Below are positions 5,736 to 13,267 of a stretch of 15,987 nucleotides of DNA, piece after piece. The position numbers and the translations under genes were made by a program. The notes below the pieces were generated by a model. That model was given only the letters and a program-made list of their open reading frames with translations. It ran no database searches and was not told where the DNA came from. How positions within the stretch are numbered: position 1 is the first letter of the stretch; every line of letters begins with the position of its first letter. The DNA is from an uncultured Verrucomicrobiota bacterium (GTDB lineage: Bacteria; Verrucomicrobiota; Verrucomicrobiia; Limisphaerales; UBA9464): positions 1 through 15,987 of the forward strand of contig CAIPFS010000568.1 of the NCBI GenBank assembly GCA_903864375.1. The letters are read 5' to 3'.

Positions 5736-7589
5736 ATGTCTTCTTATTATCGTTGGGTGATTTCCTCGATGGCTGTTGCGATCACATCGGTGCGTCTTCA
5801 CGCCTCCGTGTCGCTGCCGATCGATCTGGGCCCAAAATCCGGGACCAATGTGGCAACCGTCGCCATCGGATTGAAGCTTCGGAACCAGGATCAACTGGCG
5901 AAGTTTATTCGCTCCACTTCCGACCGGAAGAGCCCCAACTACCACAAGTTCCTCACCCCGGCGCAATTTAAAACGGCCTATTCTCCGCTGCCAGCAGACG
6001 TGGCCACGGTGATCAATGACCTCAAGGCCAACAAGATGACCGTGACCGGGGTCAGCTCCAACAATCTGGTGATCAAAGCCACGGGAAAACTGGCGGATAT
6101 CAACAAATATTTTTCGACCAGCGTGCACAATTATCTCGACGGAACCGACCGGTATAGCTCCCCGGTGAAGCCGGCCAAAATACCTCTTCGGGTTCAGTCG
6201 ACCGTTTCCTCGGTGGTGGGACTGAGCACCAAACACATGTTCCAGCCGAACGTTAAATTTCGTCCAGCCCAACTGGGAACGAATAAAATCTCGGCGCCTA
6301 AATTCAAGGCTCACAGCACGGCAACCGGTATCCCTGGATTCTTCACGGTCGGCGATGTGGTCGACCGCTATCAGGTCCAGCCTCTCTATGACGCCGGAAA
6401 CCTGGGTCAGGGTCGGACGATTGGGATTGCCACGCTGGCCTCTTTCGATCCAGCCGACGCCTACGGCTATTGGGACGCCATCGGACTGAGCTACAAACCG
6501 AACCGGATCACCGTGGTGGACGTTGACGGAGGCGGGGATTTCGACGGCGACATTGAGACCACCCTGGATGTGGAGCAGTCTGGGGGAATGGCCCCTCAAG
6601 CCAGCATCATTGTCTACGATGCGCCGAATACCGACCTTGGATTCCTCGATCTTTTTGTTCAGGCGGTCCTCGATAATCAGGTCGATACCCTGTCGGTCAG
6701 TTGGGGTGGACCGGAAATCTTCAACACCCCAACTTATACTGCGATCTTTGACTTCATTTTCACCGAGGCAGCCGCTCAAGGGATCAGCATCTTTGCCTCG
6801 TCAGGCGACGCCGGTGCGTTTGAGCTCAACCGAAGCCTGTATGTCCCTCAATTTACGAAGGTTGCGAGCGTGGGGTATCCAGCCTCCTCTCCGTGGGTCA
6901 CCTGCGCAGGGGGGCTGACCATCGCCGGTGATATTGATTTGGGCGGGAGCACCATCACCATTCCCCAGGATCGTCCCTGGGGATGGAGTTATCTCCGAAG
7001 CTTTCTGGACCAGAACGTTCCGTATGGAGGGTACCTGAGTTACTTCCCGAGCGGGGCGGGAGGCGGTGTGAGTGCGATAGAACCCGTCCCCGATTATCAG
7101 GTCAACGTTCCAGGGATTCAGGTGACCCAGCCGAGTCAGTACCTCCGTTTGGGGGTACAGGATAATTCCGGCGGTTTCGAATTTGTCGATCCCCTCGCCA
7201 TTTTTGGCTACAACCAAATGCCCGACGGTTTCCCAGGTCGCAACCTGCCGGACATCTCGTTGAATGCGGACCCCAACACCGGCTACCTGATCTATTATTT
7301 CGGGGGCTGGTATACCTATGGTGGTGGCACCAGCTTTGTCGCTCCTCAACTGAACGGAATCACGGCACTGCTCGGCCAATCGCTAAAATCCCGATTGGGA
7401 CTCTTGAATCCCGCGCTTTATCGAATCGCTCAGAAGGTCGGGTACCCCGTCAATGGACCGTTCAACGACATCACGACCGGGGACAATCTGGGTTTCACGG
7501 CCGCACCTGGATATGACCCCGCCTCCGGCATCGGCTCGATCAATGCCGCCAATCTTGCCGCCGCCCTGGCGGCGGACGCCGGTCCGTAG
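5736..7589 (+). CDS. Sedolisin (S53) family serine protease with pro-kumamolisin prodomain
   Basis: 617 aa. Secreted endopeptidase of the subtilisin-fold S53 family, usually acid-active and self-activating. A signal peptide (about 1-24) precedes a prodomain (about 30-170) with the typical SPNYHKFLTPAQFKTAYSP motif (66-84). The catalytic domain (about 205-610) carries the whole S53 set: E274 and D278 in ETTLDVE, the oxyanion Asp D358 in ASSGDAG, and nucleophile S533 in GGGTSFVAP. The C-terminal calcium site is visible as NDIT (D578) and PGYDPASGIGS (591-601). Length is normal for the family. A Gly/Pro-rich insert around 405-460 is longer than in short kumamolisins. It follows the PEP-CTERM gene on the same strand, and a strong hairpin lies downstream. 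Likely roles are nutrient proteolysis or processing of surface proteins; the sequence cannot decide. Confidence 0.94.
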   Translation: MSSYYRWVISSMAVAITSVRLHASVSLPIDLGPKSGTNVATVAIGLKLRNQDQLAKFIRSTSDRKSPNYHKFLTPAQFKTAYSPLPADVATVINDLKANKMTVTGVSSNNLVIKATGKLADINKYFSTSVHNYLDGTDRYSSPVKPAKIPLRVQSTVSSVVGLSTKHMFQPNVKFRPAQLGTNKISAPKFKAHSTATGIPGFFTVGDVVDRYQVQPLYDAGNLGQGRTIGIATLASFDPADAYGYWDAIGLSYKPNRITVVDVDGGGDFDGDIETTLDVEQSGGMAPQASIIVYDAPNTDLGFLDLFVQAVLDNQVDTLSVSWGGPEIFNTPTYTAIFDFIFTEAAAQGISIFASSGDAGAFELNRSLYVPQFTKVASVGYPASSPWVTCAGGLTIAGDIDLGGSTITIPQDRPWGWSYLRSFLDQNVPYGGYLSYFPSGAGGGVSAIEPVPDYQVNVPGIQVTQPSQYLRLGVQDNSGGFEFVDPLAIFGYNQMPDGFPGRNLPDISLNADPNTGYLIYYFGGWYTYGGGTSFVAPQLNGITALLGQSLKSRLGLLNPALYRIAQKVGYPVNGPFNDITTGDNLGFTAAPGYDPASGIGSINAANLAAALAADAGP

Positions 7590-7642
7590 TCACAACGGAC
7601 GGGGGAGTTCTCTGGAGTCGGGGCATTCCTGCGGTGGTCAGG

Positions 7643-7658
7643 GCTGAGCCGACTCAGC
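7643..7658 (+). other. Short perfect hairpin after the protease gene
   Basis: GCTGAG (7643-7648), a CCGA loop and CTCAGC (7653-7658) form a perfect 6-bp stem 53 nt after the protease stop and 5 nt before the larger terminator-like hairpin. It may be part of the 3'-end structure. Confidence 0.4.
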
Positions 7659-7663
7659 ATCAT

Positions 7664-7707
7664 CGGGCGGTTGGTTTTGGCGCTGAAAGCACCAATCCAA
7701 CCGCCCG
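7664..7707 (+). terminator. Strong hairpin, probable terminator of the protease transcript
   Basis: CGGGCGGTTGG (7664-7674) pairs perfectly with CCAACCGCCCG (7697-7707). Inside, TTGG (7677-7680) pairs with CCAA (7692-7695) and GCT/AGC (7682-7684 / 7688-7690) closes a 3-nt GAA loop, so almost the whole segment can fold. A short pyrimidine stretch (TTTCCTTCCC) follows. The stem and position, about 75 nt after the stop codon, support a terminator, although the U-tract is interrupted. Confidence 0.65.
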
Positions 7708-7736
7708 TTTCCTTCCCAACCGGGGCCAACAGCCCA

Positions 7737-7874
7737 GGTCCGGTCACACCTTCCCGAGGGCTGTAGGCCCGGACCAGGCCTTACACCCCAACTCTGGTGT
7801 GCGCCGTGGTTGATTGAATCGGGCTTTCAGCCCTCAGACCTCACCTGTGACGCGACCTGGGCCGTTGGCCCAGG
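7737..7874. repeat. Cluster of REP-like GC-rich palindromes
   Basis: Five short inverted repeats occur in about 140 bp: GGTCCGG/CCGGACC (7737-7743 / 7769-7775); GGGC-TGTAG-GCCC (7758-7770); ACACC/GGTGT (7783-7787 / 7796-7800); GGGCT-TTC-AGCCC (7821-7833); and CCTGGGCC-GTT-GGCCCAGG (7856-7874). The repeated GGGC/GCCC words in an intergenic setting recall the REP-type palindromes dispersed in many genomes by RAYT (IS200-like) transposases. No RAYT gene is in the window. The region between the protease stop (7590) and the next ATG (8054) holds these hairpins and no credible gene; open frames here are produced by the repeats. Confidence 0.5.
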
Positions 7875-8053
7875 CCAGGATGGGTCGCACCGTTGGCGCT
7901 CGGACATGGCATCCAGAGCTCCCGTGGTAAAACAGAGGGACAGGTCATTTGTCGGTCATGGCTCTAGAAATAGTACGCACCCGTATTATTTGGGTTGCCT
8001 CCGTCGGCTTCCGAGTTCATGGTAATGCCGTCTACTTGGATCGGATTTTGCCC

Positions 8054-10432
8054 ATGAAACGTCTGGCGTTGCTTCTCACCTTGGCGACCTTTGCGGGCCG
8101 CTTCTCCTCCCCTGCGGCACCGGTCACCGGCTGGCTCAATTGGCGCGGGCCGGAACAGTCCGGCGTCTCCCGTGAAAAGGGGCTCCCCTCAAAGCTCGAC
8201 GCTCATCATCCCCTTTGGGAGGTCGATTTCCCGGGACAAAGCGCACCGGTGATCGCCGGTAACCGCCTCTACATCAACGGGTATCTGGGTGATGGTCCGG
8301 ACCTTCAGGAAGTGACCGCCTGCTTTGACGCCGATACCGGCAAACTGCTCTGGCAACACGCTGAAAACGATTTTCTTTCGGACACCATTTATCTCCGGTA
8401 CGCCACCTCGTCGCCGACCATCGATCCGGAGACCGGCAATGTCTACGCCCAGCACACGCAGGGATTGCTGATGGCCTTTTCTCCGGACGGAAAACTTCTC
8501 TGGCAGCACTCGATGATGGAAGAATTCGGGCGCCTGACTTTCCCGAACTCCCGGACCGCATCACCCGTGGTGGACCATGAACTGGTCATCACCCGCGGAA
8601 TCACCAGCGCCTGGGGTGCCCACGGTGCGGCGGGTGATCGATTCTACGCTTTCGACAAGAAGACCGGGGAATTGGTCTGGTCGAGCGCCCCGGGAGACCG
8701 CCCTCAGGACAACACTTTTTCGAATCCGTTGATGGACATCTGGGAGGGAAAGCGGGTGCTTTACACGGCCGGGGGTGATTCCACGATTCTGGCTTTGAAC
8801 GCCCGGACAGGCGAGCCGCTCTGGCGATTTCCGTTCGCCAAGGCCGGAGCCAAAGGTGGAATCAATGCGGCCTTGATCCGACACGGCAGCGCGCTGATTG
8901 CGGTTCATGAGTCGGAGAATCTCGATTCGTCGGAAATCGGTCGAATGGCGGCATTCCGCATTCCAGCGTCCTCGGAGGTCAAACCGACCAACGCCTTCAT
9001 TCCACATGTGTTTGGAGCCACCAACTTTGAGGTCTGGCGTCAACCGGCAGTCGGTTCGCTGGCCAGTTCCCCCGTCCTGGTGGGAAATACGGTCTATGAA
9101 GTGACCGGCACCGGGGACCTGTGTTCCATCGACGCGACCACCGGTCGACTTCATTGGAAAAAGAAGCTGGGCATCGAGCAACGCCAGAGCTCCCCCTTCT
9201 TCGCGGACGGTCTGCTGTACATCGGTGTCTATGTCACGTTGAAGGATTCCGATGCCGGTGCGCAAAAGGACGCGGACAATGTCGCCAACGGTGACCTGGT
9301 GGTGCTGCGCCCGAGCGCAGACGGCGCCGAGGAAATCAGCCGCACCCAGGTGACGGGTCGCTGCTTTGGCTCGCCCATCGGCTACAACGGCAAGGTCTAT
9401 TTGCAGACGGACAAGAAACTGTATTGTTTTGGAAAGACCGGAAACACCAAGGGAGCGGTCGCCGACCCCACTCCGGAAGGCTGGCCGAAGCCCGGTCCGG
9501 CGGCCCAATTGCAGGTGATCCCTTACGAGATTTTTGTTCACCCCGGCGAGACCCAGTCCTTCCGAATCCGGGTGCTCGACGCCCAGGGATTCACGGTTCA
9601 GGAGAGCCTGGACCCAAAGTTGGTCCATTGGGAGTCGTACATCCCGCCGACCGCACTGGTCAAGGCGACCCTGAAGGCTTCATTCAATGCTGACGGCCAG
9701 TTGGTCGCCGAGCCAGCCAAGACAGCGAGTGCCGGTCAGTTCAAAGCGACCTGGAAGACGGCTTCCGGTGCAGAGCTGACGGGATATATCAAGGGCCGCA
9801 TTCTTCCCGGTCTTCCACTGAAGTACGATTTTGAGGCGACCGAACTTTCGAACACGACGACCAACTCGATTGAGCCGCCCACCAAGTTCAACTATCCCCC
9901 GTTGCCGTGGAATTCAGCCCGGTTCCGATTCGAGGTTCGCGAAAAGGCCTCGGATTCGTCCACCAACAAGGCGTTGGTCAAAACCATCGACAACAAGCTG
10001 TTCCAGCGGGGTCAGGTCTTCTTCGGATTCCCTGGCATGAGCAATTACACGGCGGAGGCCGACGTGCTGAGTGAGGGAACCCGCCGCAAGATGAGTGAGG
10101 TGGGAATCATCAACCAGCGTTACATCGTGTTGCTAAAAGGGAACGCGCAGCAGCTCGAGGTTAATTCCAACCAGGAACGGTTGAAGGTGTCGGTCCCCTT
10201 CAAGTGGACCCCGGACACGTGGTATCACCTCAAGACCCGGGTCGACACCGCCCCGGACGGTTCGGCAACGGTTCGCGCCAAGGCCTGGAAGAAGGGGGAG
10301 GAGGAGCCGTCAGCCTGGACGCTGGAGGTTCCCCACCACCACGGTCACACATCCGGTTCGCCCGGGCTCTACGGGTTTGCTCCCCAGGACCAGCGCGTTG
10401 CCATCGATAATTTGACGGTCACTCCGAATTGA
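8054..10432 (+). CDS. Secreted PQQ-like beta-propeller protein with C-terminal jelly-roll-like domain
   Basis: 792 aa from the ATG at 8054 (MKRLALLLT). An in-frame extension to 7949 is rejected because this Met starts a clear signal peptide (about 1-23, ending SSPAAP). Residues about 25-465 form a PQQ-type beta-propeller with repeated blades of the form AFDxxTGxLLW: ACFDADTGKLLWQ (89-101), LMAFSPDGKLLWQ (139-151), FYAFDKKTGELVWS (197-210), ILALNARTGEPLWR (245-258) and LCSIDATTGRLHWK (356-369). A linker and Ig-like stretch (about 480-560) follows, then a C-terminal beta-rich domain (about 590-792, WTPDTWYHLKTRV, GLYGF, AIDNLTV) like LamG/DUF1080 jelly-rolls, often carbohydrate-related. Such propellers often lack PQQ and any enzyme activity; substrate is unknown. 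It lies 52 bp before a second propeller gene on the same strand. No SD. Confidence 0.88.
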   Translation: MKRLALLLTLATFAGRFSSPAAPVTGWLNWRGPEQSGVSREKGLPSKLDAHHPLWEVDFPGQSAPVIAGNRLYINGYLGDGPDLQEVTACFDADTGKLLWQHAENDFLSDTIYLRYATSSPTIDPETGNVYAQHTQGLLMAFSPDGKLLWQHSMMEEFGRLTFPNSRTASPVVDHELVITRGITSAWGAHGAAGDRFYAFDKKTGELVWSSAPGDRPQDNTFSNPLMDIWEGKRVLYTAGGDSTILALNARTGEPLWRFPFAKAGAKGGINAALIRHGSALIAVHESENLDSSEIGRMAAFRIPASSEVKPTNAFIPHVFGATNFEVWRQPAVGSLASSPVLVGNTVYEVTGTGDLCSIDATTGRLHWKKKLGIEQRQSSPFFADGLLYIGVYVTLKDSDAGAQKDADNVANGDLVVLRPSADGAEEISRTQVTGRCFGSPIGYNGKVYLQTDKKLYCFGKTGNTKGAVADPTPEGWPKPGPAAQLQVIPYEIFVHPGETQSFRIRVLDAQGFTVQESLDPKLVHWESYIPPTALVKATLKASFNADGQLVAEPAKTASAGQFKATWKTASGAELTGYIKGRILPGLPLKYDFEATELSNTTTNSIEPPTKFNYPPLPWNSARFRFEVREKASDSSTNKALVKTIDNKLFQRGQVFFGFPGMSNYTAEADVLSEGTRRKMSEVGIINQRYIVLLKGNAQQLEVNSNQERLKVSVPFKWTPDTWYHLKTRVDTAPDGSATVRAKAWKKGEEEPSAWTLEVPHHHGHTSGSPGLYGFAPQDQRVAIDNLTVTPN

Positions 10433-10484
10433 GGCTCTTTTGCCGACGTCCAGGATTCCGCGTCACCTGTTCCCTGCCTGACCT

Positions 10485-12140
10485 ATGCACATCAAGACTC
10501 TTCCATTACTTCTTTCTGTCTGCCTGATCGGCGATGCCACCGTGTTCGGTGAGGATTGGCCGGCCTGGGGTGGCAATGACCCGGGACGGAACTTCTTTTC
10601 CGCGGCCAAGGGGCTGCCGGACACCTTTAACCCGGGTAAAATGAAGTCCGGCACCGAGGATATCGACCTGGCAACGACCAAAGGGGTCAAGTGGGTGGCC
10701 AAACTCGGTTCACAAAGCTATGGGAATCCCGTGGTGGCGGGTGGACGCGTCTATGTGGGGACCAACAACGAGACCCCCCGCGACAAAAAGCATGTCGGTG
10801 ATCGAAGCTGCCTCTATTGCTTCGATGAAAAGACCGGCGAATTCCTCTGGCAACTGGTGGTTCCCAAATTGAAGTCGGGCAAGGTGAACGACTGGGAAAA
10901 CCTTGGACTGCTGGCGTCGCCGGCGGTTGTCGGAGATCGGGTCTATGTGGTCACCAGCCGGTGTGAAGTTCTCTGCCTGGATGCCAGGGGGATGGCCAAC
11001 GGCAATGATGGTCCGTACGTCGACGAGGCAAAGTACGTGGTCCAGGATACGGGAAAGGCGCCCATCGAACCTGGAAAGACCGATGCCGACATTCTCTGGC
11101 GCTATGACATGATCGATGAGCTCGGTGTGTTTCCGCACAATGCCTCGAACTGTTCCATTCTCGTCGTGGGCGATGTCCTTTACGTCTGCACCTCCAATGG
11201 CCAGGACTGGACCCACGTGAATGTGCCGTCGCCGAATTCTCCCAGCTTCATCGCCCTGGACGCGAAGACCGGCAAATTGGTCGGGGAAGACAATGCCGGG
11301 ATTGGCCCCCGGATTTTTCATGGTCAATGGACCTCTCCCTCCACCGGTGTGGTCAACGGCAAGCGCCTGGTGTTCTTTGGCGGCGGTGACGGTGTCTGCT
11401 ATGCGCTCGATGCGGAGCCAAAGAAGGGTGATGGATCTCCGATCGTACCGATCCTTCCCGGGCCTGAATTCAAGCGTGAGGAGGAGACCGACAGCTCCTA
11501 CCTGAAGAAAGTCTGGTGGGCGGACCTGAATCCCCCCGAGTACAAGGTCAAGGACGGCAAACCGATCAAGTACCCGGCGGCGGAGGGTGTCAGCGAGATC
11601 AACGCCACGCCGGTGTTTTACAAGAACCGGGTCTATATCGCCACCGGCCAGGACCCCGAGCATGGCGAAGGAGTCGGCCATCTGGTCTGCCTGGACGCAA
11701 CCAAGACCGGGGACATCACCAAGACGGGGGTTATCTGGTCGTATCAAGGAATCAAGCGCTCCATCTCGACGGTCAGTATTGACCCCGCTGCGGGACTTCT
11801 TTTTGTGGGGGATTTCAGTGGCTTCGTGCACTGCCTGGATGCCGAGACCGGCAAACTGTACTGGGTTTATGACATGAAGGCCCACATGTGGGGCAGCACC
11901 ATGGTGGCCGATGGAAAGGTCTTCGTTGGCGATGAAGACGGAGATTTTACCGTGCTGGCAGCCGACAAGAAGTTGAAACTGTTGAGCGAGGTCAACGTGG
12001 GAGCACCCATTTACAGCACACCGGTGATAGCCAATGGCGTCATGTACATCGGAAGCCAGACCCACCTGTTTGCCGTGGGTGCCGAAGGCCAACCGACCGG
12101 AACCGACAAGCCCCGCAACGAAATCCAGATCAAGAATTAG
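10485..12140 (+). CDS. Secreted PQQ-like beta-propeller protein
   Basis: 551 aa. A signal peptide (about 1-22, hydrophobic core LPLLLSVCLIG) precedes EDWPAWGGNDPGR, a common N-terminal motif of exported propeller proteins. Blades show the PQQ repeat signature: LYCFDEKTGEFLWQ (110-123), FIALDAKTGKLVGE (255-268), VCLDATKTGDITKTGVIW (401-418) and VHCLDAETGKLYWVYD (448-463), with V-Y-V-G strands between. The ends are short, so the propeller is essentially the whole mature protein; it lacks the C-terminal domain of the preceding paralogue. Cysteines recur at strand ends (C109-F region, C160, C164, C449). I see no haem-binding CxxCH and no quinoprotein disulfide signature, so dehydrogenase function is not supported. 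It ends 9 bp before the AMP-binding gene, suggesting cotranscription. No SD precedes the ATG. Role unknown; scaffold, binding or assembly functions are possible. Confidence 0.88.
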   Translation: MHIKTLPLLLSVCLIGDATVFGEDWPAWGGNDPGRNFFSAAKGLPDTFNPGKMKSGTEDIDLATTKGVKWVAKLGSQSYGNPVVAGGRVYVGTNNETPRDKKHVGDRSCLYCFDEKTGEFLWQLVVPKLKSGKVNDWENLGLLASPAVVGDRVYVVTSRCEVLCLDARGMANGNDGPYVDEAKYVVQDTGKAPIEPGKTDADILWRYDMIDELGVFPHNASNCSILVVGDVLYVCTSNGQDWTHVNVPSPNSPSFIALDAKTGKLVGEDNAGIGPRIFHGQWTSPSTGVVNGKRLVFFGGGDGVCYALDAEPKKGDGSPIVPILPGPEFKREEETDSSYLKKVWWADLNPPEYKVKDGKPIKYPAAEGVSEINATPVFYKNRVYIATGQDPEHGEGVGHLVCLDATKTGDITKTGVIWSYQGIKRSISTVSIDPAAGLLFVGDFSGFVHCLDAETGKLYWVYDMKAHMWGSTMVADGKVFVGDEDGDFTVLAADKKLKLLSEVNVGAPIYSTPVIANGVMYIGSQTHLFAVGAEGQPTGTDKPRNEIQIKN

Positions 12141-12149
12141 ACCGATACC

Positions 12150-13232
12150 ATGCCTATTCTTACCGTAGCACCCGAGGCGGTCACTGCCGCGCAAACGGAG
12201 TTGGACGCACATCTCCGAACCATCATCCAGTGGCATTTTTCGCCGGAAACCGGCAGTCCCTTCTGGCTGGATTGGGCGTCCAGGAACTTCGATCCCCGAC
12301 CGGTCATCCAGACCGTGGCCGACCTTCAACGGTTTCCCAATTTTCAGGACGAATGGTTGCGGGACCTCCAACCCGAGGTCTGGGTGCCCAAGGCATTTGC
12401 CGGCAAGCCGTACAATGTTTTTGAAACCGGCGGCACGACTGGAATGCCGAAGCAACGGGTGGGTTGGAACGATTACAAGGTCGACTACGAGGAATTCAGC
12501 GGCAAAATCACCGACGCCCATTTTCCCCGGGGCGGCTCCTGGTTGATGGTGGGGCCCACAGGACCCCGGCGTCTGCGTCTCGCCATTGAGCATCTGGCCA
12601 ACTTTCGGGGCAGTTCCTGCTACTTCATTGACCTGGATCCGCGCTGGGTGAAGAAGGTCATCACCAACAAGCAGTTCGAAGTGGCCCGGGCTTACATGGA
12701 CCATGTCGTCGATCAGGCGACAACGATTCTGAAGCACCGCCGAATCACCGGCCTGTTCACAACACCCAAGCTTCTGGAGGCGCTGGCAGAAAAGGTGAAT
12801 CTTTATGATGCGGGTATTCGCGGCGTGTTCTGCGGGGGAACCTCCATGTCGCCCCAGTACGTTCGCTTTCTGATCGAGGAGGTCCTCGAACAACGCATTG
12901 GATTCTACCCCACCTATGGCAACACCCTGATGGGCCTGGCGGCGAGCGTCCCATTGGAGCCAGAGGATCAATTTTCAGTCACCTATTACGCACCGCAGCC
13001 GCGGGCTGTGCTGCGGGTGGTTGACCCGAAGAACACGGCCGAGACGGTCCCGTACGGTCAGTTTGGTCGTGTGGAACTGACCACATTGACCCGCGAGTTT
13101 TTCATGCCCCGCTTTCTGGAGCGGGACGAGGCCATGCGGCGTGCGCCGCGTCCGCCTTACGCCTGGGACGGCGTGGGGGATGTGCGTCCCTTCGGCGCGA
13201 TGGAAAAGACCATCGTTGAAGGCGTTTACTGA
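12150..13232 (+). CDS. Short AMP-binding (ANL superfamily) protein lacking the C-terminal lid
   Basis: 360 aa. The ANL superfamily activates carboxylates as acyl-adenylates. The P-loop-like A3 motif is clear: ETGGTTGMPK (92-101). The A5 region reads FYPTYGNTLMG (252-262), where the usual Y-G-x-T-E has Leu in place of Glu. A GD near D344 (DGVGDVRP) fits the A7 ribose-binding Asp. The protein ends at KTIVEGVY, about where the A8 hinge (R-x-D-x-I-K-V-x-G) would start, so the C-terminal lid with the A10 catalytic lysine is absent. Relatives include phenylacetate-CoA ligase-like and LuxE/EhpF-like short proteins. No signal peptide is seen, so it is cytosolic, unlike the two exported propellers upstream (9-bp gap to the nearer). 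It could be a degenerate ligase, an acyl-protein synthetase-like enzyme, or a two-part enzyme with a separate lid. Family assignment is fairly sure; substrate unknown. Confidence 0.8.
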   Translation: MPILTVAPEAVTAAQTELDAHLRTIIQWHFSPETGSPFWLDWASRNFDPRPVIQTVADLQRFPNFQDEWLRDLQPEVWVPKAFAGKPYNVFETGGTTGMPKQRVGWNDYKVDYEEFSGKITDAHFPRGGSWLMVGPTGPRRLRLAIEHLANFRGSSCYFIDLDPRWVKKVITNKQFEVARAYMDHVVDQATTILKHRRITGLFTTPKLLEALAEKVNLYDAGIRGVFCGGTSMSPQYVRFLIEEVLEQRIGFYPTYGNTLMGLAASVPLEPEDQFSVTYYAPQPRAVLRVVDPKNTAETVPYGQFGRVELTTLTREFFMPRFLERDEAMRRAPRPPYAWDGVGDVRPFGAMEKTIVEGVY

Positions 13233-13267
13233 CGCAGGCTCATCGGGGGGACCGACACCTCCGTCAG
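13229..13267. terminator. Imperfect inverted repeat spanning convergent gene ends
   Basis: CTGACG (13229-13234) pairs with CGTCAG (13262-13267); after a C/C mismatch AGG (13236-13238) pairs with CCT (13258-13260). The arms contain the stop codons of the ANL gene (plus) and glnD (minus). It may act as a weak bidirectional terminator; there is no U-tract on either side. Confidence 0.3.

Noticed and set aside
5700..6779. 359-codon minus-strand frame antisense to the protease gene
   Set aside because: It overlaps the complete S53 prodomain and catalytic residues and has no family features of its own.
7810..8025. 71-codon plus-strand frame upstream of the first propeller gene
   Set aside because: It is built from the palindromic repeats (GGGCT-TTC-AGCCC and CCTGGGCC-GTT-GGCCCAGG), which points to repeat DNA and not a gene.
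7949..8053. 35-residue N-terminal extension of the first propeller protein
   Set aside because: It would bury the clear signal peptide starting MKRLALLLT at 8054.
8561..9628. 355-codon minus-strand frame antisense to the first propeller
   Set aside because: Lies fully within the propeller coding region; no motif seen, so treated as a shadow.
8054..12140. PQQ-dependent alcohol or glucose dehydrogenase activity for the propeller proteins
   Set aside because: No haem CxxCH, adjacent-cysteine disulfide or calcium/PQQ catalytic signature was seen; only the blade repeats match.
10710..12971. 753-codon open frame on the minus strand antisense to the second propeller and ANL genes
   Set aside because: It mirrors two well-supported plus-strand genes, shows no recognisable domain, signal or start context, and long antisense frames are expected in GC-rich codon-biased genes.
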